In this document: positions 1 through 9,217 of the stretch, piece by piece
Position numbering within the stretch: position 1 is the first letter of the stretch
Layout: each line of letters opens with the position of its first letter
DNA from: a virus
Length of the DNA stretch: 59,609 nucleotides
Direction: 5' to 3' (one strand)
IMG/VR virus record: IMGVR_UViG_3300046168_000017
Coordinates: 1-59,609 of that record
Position numbers and translations under genes: made by a program
The notes under the pieces: generated by a model
The model's database searches: none
The model's input: the letters and a program-made list of their open reading frames with translations, nothing else
What the model was told of the DNA's origin: nothing

Positions 1-8
1 GGTCGAAA

Positions 9-94
9 TGTCATAATGTCATAGTTATGTCATATTGTCATACGACCACAATTACTTAAATACCAGTGACTTAGTGTCATGTCACATTGTCATA
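9..94. repeat. TGTCATA short direct repeats (iteron-like)
   Basis: Exact TGTCATA occurs at 9-15, 17-23, 28-34, 36-42 and 88-94, with close variants TGTCAT at 75-80 and TGTCAC at 80-85. Spacing is 8, 11 and 8 bases within the first four copies. Regularly spaced direct repeats of this kind bind replication initiators or transcription regulators in many phages and plasmids; which of these applies here is not known. The cluster may extend beyond the left edge of the window. Confidence 0.6.
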
Positions 95-125
95 TCACTA
101 AATGTTATGAATAATGTTGATTGTT

Positions 126-266
126 ATGAAGGTTAGACATGGAATGATGAATCCGAAAGTGACTGTTAATCCTAAGGTTGTTGGTAAGTTTTCTTTTTTA
201 AACATAGATATTATTATTAGTTGTTATTCATATATACTATCTGAAAAGTTCAGATTTTGTCTGTAA
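126..266 (+). CDS. Doubtful 46-residue ORF
   Basis: An ATG at 126 opens a 46-codon frame ending at TAA 264-266. The N-terminal half contains a small internal repeat (NPKVTVNPKVV) and the C-terminal half is hydrophobic. It is not followed closely by another gene and lacks a typical A/T-rich leader. It could be a real micro-protein, but chance is as likely. Confidence 0.15.
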   Translation: MKVRHGMMNPKVTVNPKVVGKFSFLNIDIIISCYSYILSEKFRFCL

Positions 267-410
267 AAATATGATAAAAAGCCCCGAGGGTGGCCAAAAA
301 AAGTCAATTTTACTGAGAATTACAGACAGAAACGGGTAGGGGGGACACTATACCTCTCTATTTGTAACGTTTTTGGAAATAAGACATTAGCCTTTTAAGA
401 GATATAAGTA

Positions 411-428
411 ACTAGCTAGTGTCACACT
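411..428. promoter_or_regulatory. Palindrome upstream of late genes
   Basis: ACTAGCTAGT at 411-420 is a perfect 10-base palindrome. It overlaps a second inverted repeat, AGTGT-C-ACACT (418-428). The pair lies about 60 bases before the first late gene, a position suited to an operator or a promoter-proximal control site. Only symmetry and position support this call. Confidence 0.35.
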
Positions 429-485
429 TGTAAAAATTTCACTTTATCTGTAAGTATATATAGTATAAGAAACTAACAAACTATT

Positions 486-1706
486 ATGGCAAACATATCC
501 ACTTATCCTTTAGCTACGCCAACCACAGCAGATCTTATTCCAGGTACACAAAAGTATACTGACTCTACTGGTAAGCAATATAACTTAACAAAGAACTTTA
601 CTGTACAAAGTATTGTGGCTTTAGCAAATGGAGGAGCAGGATTAGGAACTGTACAGTCTATAACGTTTACTGCACCATTAACCGGTGGAGAAATTACGAC
701 TACAGGAACAGTTGGTATAACCCAAGCTAATGGAACATCAGATGGTTTTTTATCAGCTGCTGACTGGAACATATTTAACAACAAGCAAGACGCAATAACT
801 GTAACAACAACAGGAACATCGGGTCCAGCTACTTTAATTGCAGGTACATTAAACATACCTCAATATGCTGGTGGTGGCGGTGGTGGTAGTGTTGTAAGCG
901 TAGGTCTTTCTATGCCTTCAGCATTTAGCGTGGCAAACTCTCCAGTAACAGGATCAAATGTATTAACTGTAACAGGAGCCGGATCAACTGCTCAATATGT
1001 AGACGGAACTGGAGGATTACAAACTTTCCCTACAATACCATCAACCTATAACTGGGTTTCAAAAGCCGACGGAGGTACAGCTCCAACAGCAACTATTACA
1101 AGTGGAACTAATTTAACATTTGCCGGAGGTTCTGGGATCATAACATCTCAATCAGGTTCTGCAACCACTCCACCAACGGCTTCAATATTGTTTAACGTAG
1201 ATTATGCCGGTACTGATAACATAGTAGCATCCGCGCCTGCGTTCGCAGCCGGTCAAGCTGTTGAGTTAGCCGATGAAGTAATAATTGGTAATACTAATTC
1301 TGGTGCTGAAGCTGCAAACAGAACTACAGTTAAAGAAGTTCTTGAATTAGTAACCTCTAATAGTGCTGTGCCAGAAGTTTATTTCTCTATAAATGGAGAT
1401 GTTTCAACTAGCAACTTTACTAACGCTGGTAACACTAATAACACTGAGTTTAATTCTTTTGGAACAATGAGTGTAAATGTTTCATCAGCAGGAACATACA
1501 GAGTAACATGGGTTAATAGTGTAAGTACAAGTTATATAATCAACTGGACAATAGAAAGTCCAACCATAGGTTCACCAAGTACTGGTGTAGCTTTTGGAGA
1601 TGTCAGTGCTAAAGGCACTAATGGCTTTACGTTTACGTTATACAAACCTAACGGAACTAGCGTTTTAGGAGCAAACAAATTAGTTAACTTTATACTATAC
1701 AAATAA
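486..1706 (+). CDS. Tail-fibre / virion surface protein
   Basis: This 406-residue protein starts with a short module (MANISTYPLATPTTADLI...) that is shared with the next gene: an I-S-x-Y-P opening, an IGTQ/PGTQ motif and a T-K-x-F-T segment leading to a short helix. The rest is Gly/Ser/Thr-rich low-complexity sequence. Residues about 137-186 hold a module (SMPSAFSV ... QYVDGTG ... LQTFPTIP) that recurs near the C terminus of the protein encoded from 2437. Such modules are typical of phage tail fibres. It is the first gene of the late plus-strand arm. No enzymatic motif is seen. The exact place in the virion is inferred from its neighbours. Confidence 0.7.
   Translation: MANISTYPLATPTTADLIPGTQKYTDSTGKQYNLTKNFTVQSIVALANGGAGLGTVQSITFTAPLTGGEITTTGTVGITQANGTSDGFLSAADWNIFNNKQDAITVTTTGTSGPATLIAGTLNIPQYAGGGGGGSVVSVGLSMPSAFSVANSPVTGSNVLTVTGAGSTAQYVDGTGGLQTFPTIPSTYNWVSKADGGTAPTATITSGTNLTFAGGSGIITSQSGSATTPPTASILFNVDYAGTDNIVASAPAFAAGQAVELADEVIIGNTNSGAEAANRTTVKEVLELVTSNSAVPEVYFSINGDVSTSNFTNAGNTNNTEFNSFGTMSVNVSSAGTYRVTWVNSVSTSYIINWTIESPTIGSPSTGVAFGDVSAKGTNGFTFTLYKPNGTSVLGANKLVNFILYK
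894..1041 (+). repeat. Tail-fibre module, copy A
   Basis: This encodes the module SVxLSMPSAFSV ... SPxT ... TVTGxGxTxQYVDGTGxLQTFPTIP. A second copy lies at 4207-4357 in a different gene. Similarity is clear at protein level and weaker in DNA, which points to old exchange or duplication between fibre genes. Confidence 0.65.
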
Positions 1707-1709
1707 CAC

Positions 1710-2417
1710 ATGGCAAGAATAAGTTCGTATCCATTTGATACAACTGTCACAGATAATGACGCGTGGATAGGAACACAGTCGTCAAACAGACAGACAAAGC
1801 AATTCACTGCATCAGCAGTAGCTACTTATCTAAATATTAATGCTAAAGTTAATATAGCTGGTCAAATGTCATTTAAATGGTCTGATACGCAAAACGGTGG
1901 AACAGGTACTATATCTAAAACTGGCGGTGGTGGATCTGGAACGCAACTTAGCACTTTAACAGAGTTAAGAATATCTGTAAACGAGATAAATGGCCAGAAC
2001 GTTATTAAGTTTTTAGAGTATATAACAACTAAACCTATATTATTAGGTCAAGGAGATGAAATAAGTCAATTTGGTAATTATACTTTAGACACTTATACTG
2101 TAGATCCTCAAAACCCAATGTATTATATAGCAGCATTAACATACATTGGTGGTAATGGAATTATTGCTCCACAAGGAACTCAATATACATTAATACACTT
2201 TGACATACAAGGTGGTGATGTAAATTTAAAACAAAATTTTACCTCATCAACACAGTGGGTTATAAACAATACAACAGGTAAGGCAGAACCTTCAGTCACT
2301 TTAACTGACAACTCAAATCCGCCAAACGAAATAAAAGGGTGTGTAACATACACTAACGCAACAACTATAACAGTCGATTTTGATAAAACAGTAGCAGGGT
2401 CGTCAATACTAAATTAA
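1710..2417 (+). CDS. Putative tail-fibre or baseplate-associated structural protein
   Basis: This 235-residue protein begins 3 bases after the previous stop. Its first 45 residues match the N-terminal module of the preceding protein (MARISSYP, WIGTQ, TKQFTASAVATYL), so both probably attach to the same virion partner through this end. The remainder is unlike its neighbour and rich in beta-type sequence, ending in a segment with alternating Thr/Val. This suggests two adhesins with a common anchor and different tips. No homologous enzyme family is recognised. Confidence 0.6.
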   Translation: MARISSYPFDTTVTDNDAWIGTQSSNRQTKQFTASAVATYLNINAKVNIAGQMSFKWSDTQNGGTGTISKTGGGGSGTQLSTLTELRISVNEINGQNVIKFLEYITTKPILLGQGDEISQFGNYTLDTYTVDPQNPMYYIAALTYIGGNGIIAPQGTQYTLIHFDIQGGDVNLKQNFTSSTQWVINNTTGKAEPSVTLTDNSNPPNEIKGCVTYTNATTITVDFDKTVAGSSILN

Positions 2418-2436
2418 CAATATAAAAAAATAAACT

Positions 2437-4791
2437 ATGCCTATTAACTATTACTGCGCCATTGCAATGAATGGCTCTGATCTGGAAATGAACAAGAACA
2501 GTATCACATTGCCGGTCATTGATCCAAAGCAAACAGCACCCGCATCACCAGTGGAGGGGCAAATGTACTTTGATACAACAGTTGGAGACAAAACAATGTA
2601 TTTCTATAATGGATCTGCATGGATAGAAATGGATGGTTCTGGCTCAGGTGTAGAATCTTTTACAAATGCTAATGGTACATATATATCTGCAAGTACTGTT
2701 AATACAGCGGCAACAGGTGCTGTAACAGTTGGGACTATAGATCTTAGTGCTGCAGACGGAACAGATTCAAGTGGCAGGTTTTTAAGTAAAGACAATGTTT
2801 GGTCAACTATTCCTGGTGGTTATACTTCATGGACAATAAATGGGGATACTAACACTGGAACAAATACAGTATCAAACAATGAAACTGTAACTGTTGCAGG
2901 TGGTAAAGCAATTGTAACTGAAGTAAGCACAAGAACAGTGAATATTGATTTTACTCCAAGTGAGTTGAGTACAGTAACAGCGTTAAGTACAGATAAAGTA
3001 GTTATTACAGATACTAGTGATTCAAATAATCCTAAGTTAGCTCTTATAAGCGATATAATTAACGCAGGCGTTACAACCGTAGATACAACAGATGGTACAT
3101 ATATTGACTTAACTCCTACCTCGGCTACATCAGGTGCTGTAGTAGTAACTGCAGATTTAAGCGCGGTCGATGGTACGTCTGATACTACAACTAGATTTTT
3201 ATCTAAAGACAATACTTGGGATATTCCTTCTTATACCACAAACACAGACGAAACATATACATTACCAGTCGCTGCAGGTGGTGCTAATTCTGCTGTTCTT
3301 AATTTAACAGCTGGTGGTACTGGTTCAGGTATTAAATCTTCTGTAACAATAAACGGTACTACAAATGAAGTATCTATTGCAGAATCTGCTGGTAACAATG
3401 GTAGTGTAACAATTGGTTTACCAGATGATGTAACAATAGCGACTTCACTAACTATAAGCGGAACTGCAGGTGATGCATTAGATATTCCTTCTGGTAAAGG
3501 AACAAGTGCTTTAACTATAGGAACTGATCCTTCTGATACATTAACAACTAAAAGTTATGTTGATGGTTTAGTTTCAGGTGGTTTAACTTTTAAAGGTACT
3601 TTTAGAGCTGATACAGGTGCTATACTTTCAGGAGGTAATTCTGGTTCTTTCTTGTATAACTGTCCAGGTGGTGCAGGAACTAGAGTAGCCGTAACGCAAG
3701 GTGATTACTACGTAGTTGCAACAGCAGGAGGTTCTTTCTATTGTTCAGGTGTTACATTAGATATTGGTGATGCTATTATAGCTGTAGATAACGCAGCGGC
3801 TGATTCTTCAGATGCAGCTGATTGGTCAACAATATCACAAGGTGTTACTGTGAATAGCTTTACAAATGCCAATGGTACTTATATTTCTGCTGGCACGGTA
3901 AATACTAACGCTACTGGAGCGGTAACAGTAGGTACAATAGATTTATCTGCTGTAGACGGAACTTCTGATACATCTACAAAATTCTTAAGTAAAGATAATA
4001 CTTGGGATGTTCCTTCATATACAACAAATACAGACGCTAAATACGCGTTACAAGCAGATGCTAAAAGTGGATCAAACGTTCCTTTAACATTAAACGGTTC
4101 AAATGGTGGTTCAGATACTACTGTAAATCTAACGCAAGGAACAGGTATAACATTAACTAGAAATAGTGCTACACAAATAACAATAGATGCTGATAATAAT
4201 GGTACTGTTGAAAGTGTTGCGCTTAGTATGCCTTCAGCGTTTAGTGTTGCAGGTTCACCAATAACACAATCAGGTACATTTACTGTCACAGGCTCTGGTA
4301 CAACATCGCAATATGTTGATGGTACAGGTGCACTTCAAACTTTTCCAACGATACCACAAGGTGATATTACAGCTGTAAAACCTTCTATAGTTGATGACGA
4401 GCTTGGTATCACGGTGACAGACGTTAATGGACCAATACCTATTGTTGGTCTTGATATTAAAGGACTTGCTGATCTTGGAGTACCAGCTAGTGGTGATAGA
4501 TTAGCTATATATGACGTAACAGGAGATGTAAACAAATATGTTACAGCAACTAATTTAGCTCCTATTGTAAGAAAAGCAAGTACTTTTGCTGCAACAATAA
4601 CTTCATTTGGAACCGTAACACACAGTTTAGGATCTTATGATGTAATAGTACAACTATACAATGCTACTAATTATGAAACAATATATGCTTGTGTTGATAG
4701 AACCTCTACTAACGCAGTAGCTATTTCTGGAGGTAGTTTCCCAGCAGGAGATATAAGAGTATTAGTTTCTCTTGCTGATCAAGGAGTATAA
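2437..4791 (+). CDS. Long tail-fibre protein with repeats
   Basis: The 784-residue product is Ser/Thr/Gly-rich and repetitive. An N-terminal segment (about residues 25-65: SPVEGQMYFDTT ... MYFYNGSAWIEM) is a motif common in marine phage fibres. About three copies of a 60-residue unit ending in FLSKDNTWDxPSYTTNTD occur near 70-130, 215-290 and 470-540. A domain near 360-470 (KSYVDGLVSGGLTFKGTF ... GDYYVVATAGG ... GDAIIAVDNAAADSSDAADW) resembles a segment in the next protein. Copy B of the SMPSAFSV/FPTIP module lies near residues 590-640. An AT-rich leader without a ribosome binding site precedes the ATG. A role in host attachment is inferred. Confidence 0.75.
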   Translation: MPINYYCAIAMNGSDLEMNKNSITLPVIDPKQTAPASPVEGQMYFDTTVGDKTMYFYNGSAWIEMDGSGSGVESFTNANGTYISASTVNTAATGAVTVGTIDLSAADGTDSSGRFLSKDNVWSTIPGGYTSWTINGDTNTGTNTVSNNETVTVAGGKAIVTEVSTRTVNIDFTPSELSTVTALSTDKVVITDTSDSNNPKLALISDIINAGVTTVDTTDGTYIDLTPTSATSGAVVVTADLSAVDGTSDTTTRFLSKDNTWDIPSYTTNTDETYTLPVAAGGANSAVLNLTAGGTGSGIKSSVTINGTTNEVSIAESAGNNGSVTIGLPDDVTIATSLTISGTAGDALDIPSGKGTSALTIGTDPSDTLTTKSYVDGLVSGGLTFKGTFRADTGAILSGGNSGSFLYNCPGGAGTRVAVTQGDYYVVATAGGSFYCSGVTLDIGDAIIAVDNAAADSSDAADWSTISQGVTVNSFTNANGTYISAGTVNTNATGAVTVGTIDLSAVDGTSDTSTKFLSKDNTWDVPSYTTNTDAKYALQADAKSGSNVPLTLNGSNGGSDTTVNLTQGTGITLTRNSATQITIDADNNGTVESVALSMPSAFSVAGSPITQSGTFTVTGSGTTSQYVDGTGALQTFPTIPQGDITAVKPSIVDDELGITVTDVNGPIPIVGLDIKGLADLGVPASGDRLAIYDVTGDVNKYVTATNLAPIVRKASTFAATITSFGTVTHSLGSYDVIVQLYNATNYETIYACVDRTSTNAVAISGGSFPAGDIRVLVSLADQGV
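4207..4357 (+). repeat. Tail-fibre module, copy B
   Basis: Second copy of the SMPSAFSV...QYVDGTG...LQTFPTIP module found at 894-1041 in the first fibre gene. Here it is followed by a short C-terminal domain instead of a long unique region. Confidence 0.65.
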
Positions 4792-4809
4792 TAATAAAAA
4801 TAAAATTAA

Positions 4810-7800
4810 ATGGCAATAGAGTTATATTGTGATCAATCAATAAACGGGACGTTAGATACCACCGGTGTTATAACGGCTCCAGGTGGTACGTCCACTCAGT
4901 GGAATGCAGGATACGCTAATTCTGTAAATAGTTTTAGTGATTCTGGTAGTTCTACTGTAACTCTTTCGATAGGCCTACAAGGCGGAGTAACATTAAGCAC
5001 ATCATTTAGTAATCCACAAGGTACGGTTACAAGTGTAGCTACAGGTAGTGGGTTAACAGGTGGAACATTTACAACTAGTGGAACTGTTAGTGTAGACTAT
5101 GGAACATCAGGTTTAATAGCTGATGCGCCAAGTGGAACAGGGACTCCAGATATAGATGATTTAATATTGGTTGGTACAGATTCTTCATCAGGTGGTGAAA
5201 CAAGATCTTTTGCTATAACTGACTTACCATTTACTAATAATACTGGTGATATAACAGCTGTAAATGCGGGAACTTTATTAGATGGTGGTGGTTCATCAGG
5301 TTCTGTAACTTTAAATGTTGATTTATCAGAGTTAACTGGTACAACAGGGGATATGATATCAACTGATTCGTTTGTGATAACTCGATCAAATGGTAGTCAA
5401 TTTAAAACAGTACCAGGTTTAGTTCCTAATAATTTATTTCCAAATGACGCTGGTTATATAACATCAGCATCACTACCAACTGTAAATAATGGAACACTTA
5501 CAATGACCACAAGTACAGGTCTTGACGGTAGCGCTTCATTTACAGCTAATCAATCTGGCAATTCTACATTTGCTGTTACATTAGATTTAACTGAAATAAG
5601 TTTAGGTGCTGGTTTAGATGCTGGCGCTACTTCACTTAGCTTAGATTTATCTGAATTTACAGACATGACAGCGGGTATGACTGCTACCGATGAGTTTATA
5701 GTATTAGATTCAGGCGCCGAGCGTAGAAAAGCCGCAGGTGAAATAGGTCTTAGTATATTTAATAATGATTCTGGATTTATAACATCATCATCTTTACCTA
5801 CAGTAAACAACGCAACTATAACTATAGCTGCAGGTACAAACTTAACAACTGGTGGTAATTTTACAACTAACCAAGGTAGTAATGAAACAATTACTATCAA
5901 CATGGCAACTGGTGGTGTTGGATCTGGAACATACGGATCTACATCAAACAGTACAAAAATAGATACAATTTCGGTAGACGCATATGGTAGAGTAACTGCC
6001 GTAGCAACAGGATCAACTGGTCAAGTAAATACAATAAACTCTGGTAATAGTAACACATTAACTAAGAGTGGTAGTACAACTGTAACATTAACACCAAACA
6101 CAGGTGCGGTAAGTTCTTCTTCTTCTAACTTAGCAACAGGAGCACAAATACAAACAGCGATTAATACAGCTGTAACAGGAGTATTAAAATATGATGGAAC
6201 TTGGAACGCAAGTACAAACTCACCAACATTATCAAGTGGATCAGGAACAGTAGGAGAATACTACATAGTTTCAGTAGCAGGATCTACTAATTTAGATGGA
6301 ATCACAGATTGGGCAGTAGGAGATTGGGCTGTATTCTCTGATCAAGCTACAGATGCTTGGCAAAAGATAGATAATACACAAGTTGGTAACGTAACAGGTT
6401 CTGGTAGTAATACTAGGCTTGCAGTATGGAATAGTGCATCAAACATTACAAGTGACAGTGGTTTAACGTTTAATACCTCAACAAACCTTTTAACAATAGG
6501 TGGTCAGGTAAATTGGTCAGGTGGTAGTTCAGCAGAATCTAACTCCGCATATGATAACATGATCACTGGCTTTAGTGACTCAGGTTCTTCTACAATAACA
6601 TTAACACTTACACAAAATGATGGTGGTACTTTAACTACATCATTTAGTAACCCTCAAGGAACTGTAACATCTGTAGGAACTGGAACTGGATTAGACGGTT
6701 CATTTACAACGTCAGGTACAATTACTTTAGACTTATCAGAACTTACTGATATGACAGCTGCTATGACTGGAACTGATGAGTTTATAGTGTTAGACTCTGG
6801 TGCAGAACGTAGAAAGGCAGCTAACGAAATAGGATTAAGTATATTTAGCAATGACGCTGGATTTATAACTTCATCTTCAGTGCCATCAGTTGGTAATGGT
6901 CAAATTAATGGTGCTACAAGTGGTTTAGGTTTAAGTGGTTCAATGAGTGCAACTGCAAATCAAAGTGGTAACACTACATTTACAGTAACTTCAAACGCCT
7001 CAACCAGCGATGCGGCAAATACTATTGCTTATAGAAATGGTTCGGCTGATATAGCTGCAAGATTGTTTAGAGCTACTTATGCTAATCAAAGCACTATATC
7101 TGGAGCAATTGCTTTTAGAGTTAATAATAGTACAGATAATTATACACGCTATTGTAGCAGTCCTTCTGCTATTAGAACTTTTATAGGAGCAGCTTCAAGC
7201 TCGGTTGTTTCAGGTGTTACAAGTGTAGCCACGTCAGGATCAGTAAACGGTTTAACATTAACCGGAGGTGTAATAACATCAACTGGTACAGTAACTTTGG
7301 GTGGTACACTTTCTATTAGTAATTCAGATTGGTCAGGCACAGATCTATCAGTTGCTAACGGTGGTACTGGTTCAAGCACAGCATCTGGCGCAAGAACTAA
7401 CTTAGGAGTTGTCAATGATACTGGTACTCCAGCTATATTAAGTGATGGTTCTACGCCAAGTTTAAATAGCGGTATTACAGCTGCAGAAGTAAGAAATCTT
7501 ATTGGTGCTGGTACAAGTTCAAGTGCAGGTGTAACATCTGTAGCAACTGGTGGTGGACTTACGGGTGGAACAATAACTTCAACTGGAACTCTATCACACG
7601 CGGATACGTCAAGTCAAGGTGATGTAAATAATTCAGGTAATACATATATACAAGACGTAACACTAGATACATATGGACATGTTACAAGTTTAACATCTGC
7701 CACAACCACACTAGCTACGCTTGGATATACAGGTGCTACAAATGCAAATTATATTACTAACAATAACCAGTTAACTAATGGTGCTGGGTATACTACCGCT

Positions 7801-8814
7801 ACAGGAACAATGAGCAATTGGAATTTAACTGCTGATTTTGGTGGTTCAATGTCTATTGGTAACGGAACTACTGTAGATATAGCAGGTGGTACTAACATCT
7901 CAACAACACGTACTGGCGCTACTATTCAAATTAATAATAGTATTACAAATAATAACCAACTTACAAATGGCGCGGGTTATACAACAAACACAGGAACTGT
8001 CACAGGTTCAGGTGCTACTAATAGAGTACCTTTTTGGAGTAGTTCTTCAGCGCTATCATCTACCTCTGCTCTTACTTTTACAAGTAACCAATTATATTCT
8101 GAAAATGGATTTTTAGTTAAAGGAATCAACGTCGCTGAATATACAGTTACTGGAGATACTGATACAGGTTTAGGTTCATTTGATGGTAATAATGGAGTAA
8201 GTCTTGTAAGTAAAGGTAAAAAAGAAATTACTGTAAAAGAAGGAGACATTACTTTTGATAATTATACAGCTACAGCAGTAGCAACAACCGGAAGCTTGAA
8301 TGCTAATCAAAGCAACCAGGCACCATCTCAAGATACTTTAGCAACTTTAGCTGTTGATCCAGATGGCAATGTAGTAAGAGGTGAACAAGAAGGAACATGG
8401 ACATTTACAAGAGCTCAATTAAACGCAACTTTAGGAAATACTTTAATAGCAGCGCCAGGAACAAACAAAGCAATTATAGTTACGGAATCTGATTGGATGG
8501 TGAAGTATAGTGCAACAGGATCTATGAGTGGTACTCAAACTTATGATGTAAGACAAGCAAGTAATACAAATGCCTCCGCTATAATATCTACACTACCTGG
8601 AACAAGAATAAATGAAATATTAAGTGCCTCACAAGGAACACCTGTAAATCCAAGTTATGGGTTTTGTGCAAGAGATGTTCCATTACAGACAAGAACTTAT
8701 AAAACCAATACAGCAACTACATTACACAAGGCATCAAATGGTGCTTTGCCAACTGGTGTAATAAGTATATCTATAAAATTAAAATATAGAATATTTGATG
8801 CAACTACATTTTAA
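4810..8814 (+). CDS. Giant tail-fibre protein with likely receptor-binding tip
   Basis: At 1334 residues this is the largest fibre protein. It opens with MAIELYCDQSINGTLDTTG, like the previous gene's opening. It then carries long Gly/Ser/Thr-rich repeats: FSDSGSST...SFSNPQGTVTSV twice, a DLSE...MT...TDEF...GAERRKAA...GFITSSS unit at 5641-5805 and 6727-6891, and NNNQLTNGAGYTT twice. A GEYYIVSVAG...WAVGDWAVFSDQATDAWQKID segment matches one in the previous protein. The last 230 residues (from about 1100) are non-repetitive and include Tyr/Cys/Arg-rich sequence, so they are the best candidate for the receptor-binding head. Function is inferred from architecture and place. Confidence 0.75.
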   Translation: MAIELYCDQSINGTLDTTGVITAPGGTSTQWNAGYANSVNSFSDSGSSTVTLSIGLQGGVTLSTSFSNPQGTVTSVATGSGLTGGTFTTSGTVSVDYGTSGLIADAPSGTGTPDIDDLILVGTDSSSGGETRSFAITDLPFTNNTGDITAVNAGTLLDGGGSSGSVTLNVDLSELTGTTGDMISTDSFVITRSNGSQFKTVPGLVPNNLFPNDAGYITSASLPTVNNGTLTMTTSTGLDGSASFTANQSGNSTFAVTLDLTEISLGAGLDAGATSLSLDLSEFTDMTAGMTATDEFIVLDSGAERRKAAGEIGLSIFNNDSGFITSSSLPTVNNATITIAAGTNLTTGGNFTTNQGSNETITINMATGGVGSGTYGSTSNSTKIDTISVDAYGRVTAVATGSTGQVNTINSGNSNTLTKSGSTTVTLTPNTGAVSSSSSNLATGAQIQTAINTAVTGVLKYDGTWNASTNSPTLSSGSGTVGEYYIVSVAGSTNLDGITDWAVGDWAVFSDQATDAWQKIDNTQVGNVTGSGSNTRLAVWNSASNITSDSGLTFNTSTNLLTIGGQVNWSGGSSAESNSAYDNMITGFSDSGSSTITLTLTQNDGGTLTTSFSNPQGTVTSVGTGTGLDGSFTTSGTITLDLSELTDMTAAMTGTDEFIVLDSGAERRKAANEIGLSIFSNDAGFITSSSVPSVGNGQINGATSGLGLSGSMSATANQSGNTTFTVTSNASTSDAANTIAYRNGSADIAARLFRATYANQSTISGAIAFRVNNSTDNYTRYCSSPSAIRTFIGAASSSVVSGVTSVATSGSVNGLTLTGGVITSTGTVTLGGTLSISNSDWSGTDLSVANGGTGSSTASGARTNLGVVNDTGTPAILSDGSTPSLNSGITAAEVRNLIGAGTSSSAGVTSVATGGGLTGGTITSTGTLSHADTSSQGDVNNSGNTYIQDVTLDTYGHVTSLTSATTTLATLGYTGATNANYITNNNQLTNGAGYTTATGTMSNWNLTADFGGSMSIGNGTTVDIAGGTNISTTRTGATIQINNSITNNNQLTNGAGYTTNTGTVTGSGATNRVPFWSSSSALSSTSALTFTSNQLYSENGFLVKGINVAEYTVTGDTDTGLGSFDGNNGVSLVSKGKKEITVKEGDITFDNYTATAVATTGSLNANQSNQAPSQDTLATLAVDPDGNVVRGEQEGTWTFTRAQLNATLGNTLIAAPGTNKAIIVTESDWMVKYSATGSMSGTQTYDVRQASNTNASAIISTLPGTRINEILSASQGTPVNPSYGFCARDVPLQTRTYKTNTATTLHKASNGALPTGVISISIKLKYRIFDATTF
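5641..5805 (+). repeat. Intragenic repeat in giant fibre gene, copy 1
   Basis: This encodes LDLSEFTDMTAGMTATDEF...GAERRKAAGEIGLSIF...GFITSSSLPTV. Copy 2 at 6727-6891 is nearly identical in protein. A more divergent relative (DLSELTGTTGDM...DSFVITRSNGSQFKTV...AGYITSASLPTV) begins near 5320. Confidence 0.75.
6727..6891 (+). repeat. Intragenic repeat in giant fibre gene, copy 2
   Basis: Copy of the 55-residue unit at 5641-5805, with the same TDEFIVLDSGAERRKAA core. Such tandem fibre units usually fold as repeated beta segments in a trimeric shaft and can expand or contract by recombination. Confidence 0.75.
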
Positions 8815-8898
8815 GTAAAAATGGTGTAAAACCAGTGATAATACAAATATACCTGCTCGGTGAGAGCAATAACCAATGTCAAATTAAAACCAAAACCA

Positions 8899-9189
8899 AT
8901 GACACTATTTTACCAGACTAACACGTGGACTAGTCAACCACAAATTACGGAAGAAACCAAGAAAATTTGGGAACATATAGTTCAAAAGAAAAACTGGAGA
9001 ATTGTACAACTACCAAATGGATTTTACCAAACTGAATACCTTGATCCAAAAAAAGAAGATTCATGGATCGATGTAACGAGACGCGAAACAATGGAAGGTG
9101 CTGAATCAGCAATAGATGCTTCTATTAACCATTATGAGAAAAAATTAGCTCATGTTCGTGGACCACAAGTCGTTAAGACTTTTAAATAA
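8899..9189 (+). CDS. Conserved hypothetical small protein
   Basis: The frame is open from a GTG at 8860, but the ATG at 8899, preceded by an A-rich stretch, fits the leader style of this genome better, giving 96 residues. A GCTC-GGTGA-GAGC hairpin (8855-8867) lies across the GTG and argues against it. The product is charged, with many Trp/Tyr residues and a helical C-terminal half. No family is recognised. It sits alone between the fibre cluster and groEL. Confidence 0.6.
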   Translation: MTLFYQTNTWTSQPQITEETKKIWEHIVQKKNWRIVQLPNGFYQTEYLDPKKEDSWIDVTRRETMEGAESAIDASINHYEKKLAHVRGPQVVKTFK

Positions 9190-9217
9190 AATAAATCAAA
9201 TTAAATTAAATTAAATT
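9190..9217 (+). promoter_or_regulatory. AAATT-repeat start leader of groEL
   Basis: A run of AAATT pentamers directly abuts the ATG at 9218. The same type of leader stands before 16941 and 35920, and on the other strand before the primase-helicase (start at 56331). There is no Shine-Dalgarno motif. A/T-rich leaders are the known start signal style of Bacteroidetes genes. Confidence 0.55.

Larger units (their letters stand above)
1..485. other. Non-coding left region, candidate control region
   Basis: No convincing gene is seen in these 485 bases. The stretch holds a cluster of TGTCATA repeats (9-94), a small doubtful ORF (126-266), an unusual G-rich patch around 332-345 (GGGTAGGGGGG) in otherwise AT-rich DNA, and a palindrome at 411-420 just before the first late gene. 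All genes to the right run away from it on the plus strand, so it is a reasonable place for a late promoter or other regulatory or replication signals. I could not identify a clear Bacteroidetes promoter (TTTG/TAnnTTTG) by eye. Confidence 0.5.

Noticed and set aside
503-856. Minus-strand frames within fibre genes (also 2820-3212, 3879-4289, 5550-5903, 7149-7415)
   Set aside because: Ser/Thr-rich fibre genes give antisense frames rich in Val, Pro and Leu. None has a leader or matching family.
8815-8898. Possible tRNA or small RNA between the fibre gene and 8899
   Set aside because: Only one short stem (GCTC/GAGC) is seen; no tRNA cloverleaf or CCA end can be formed.
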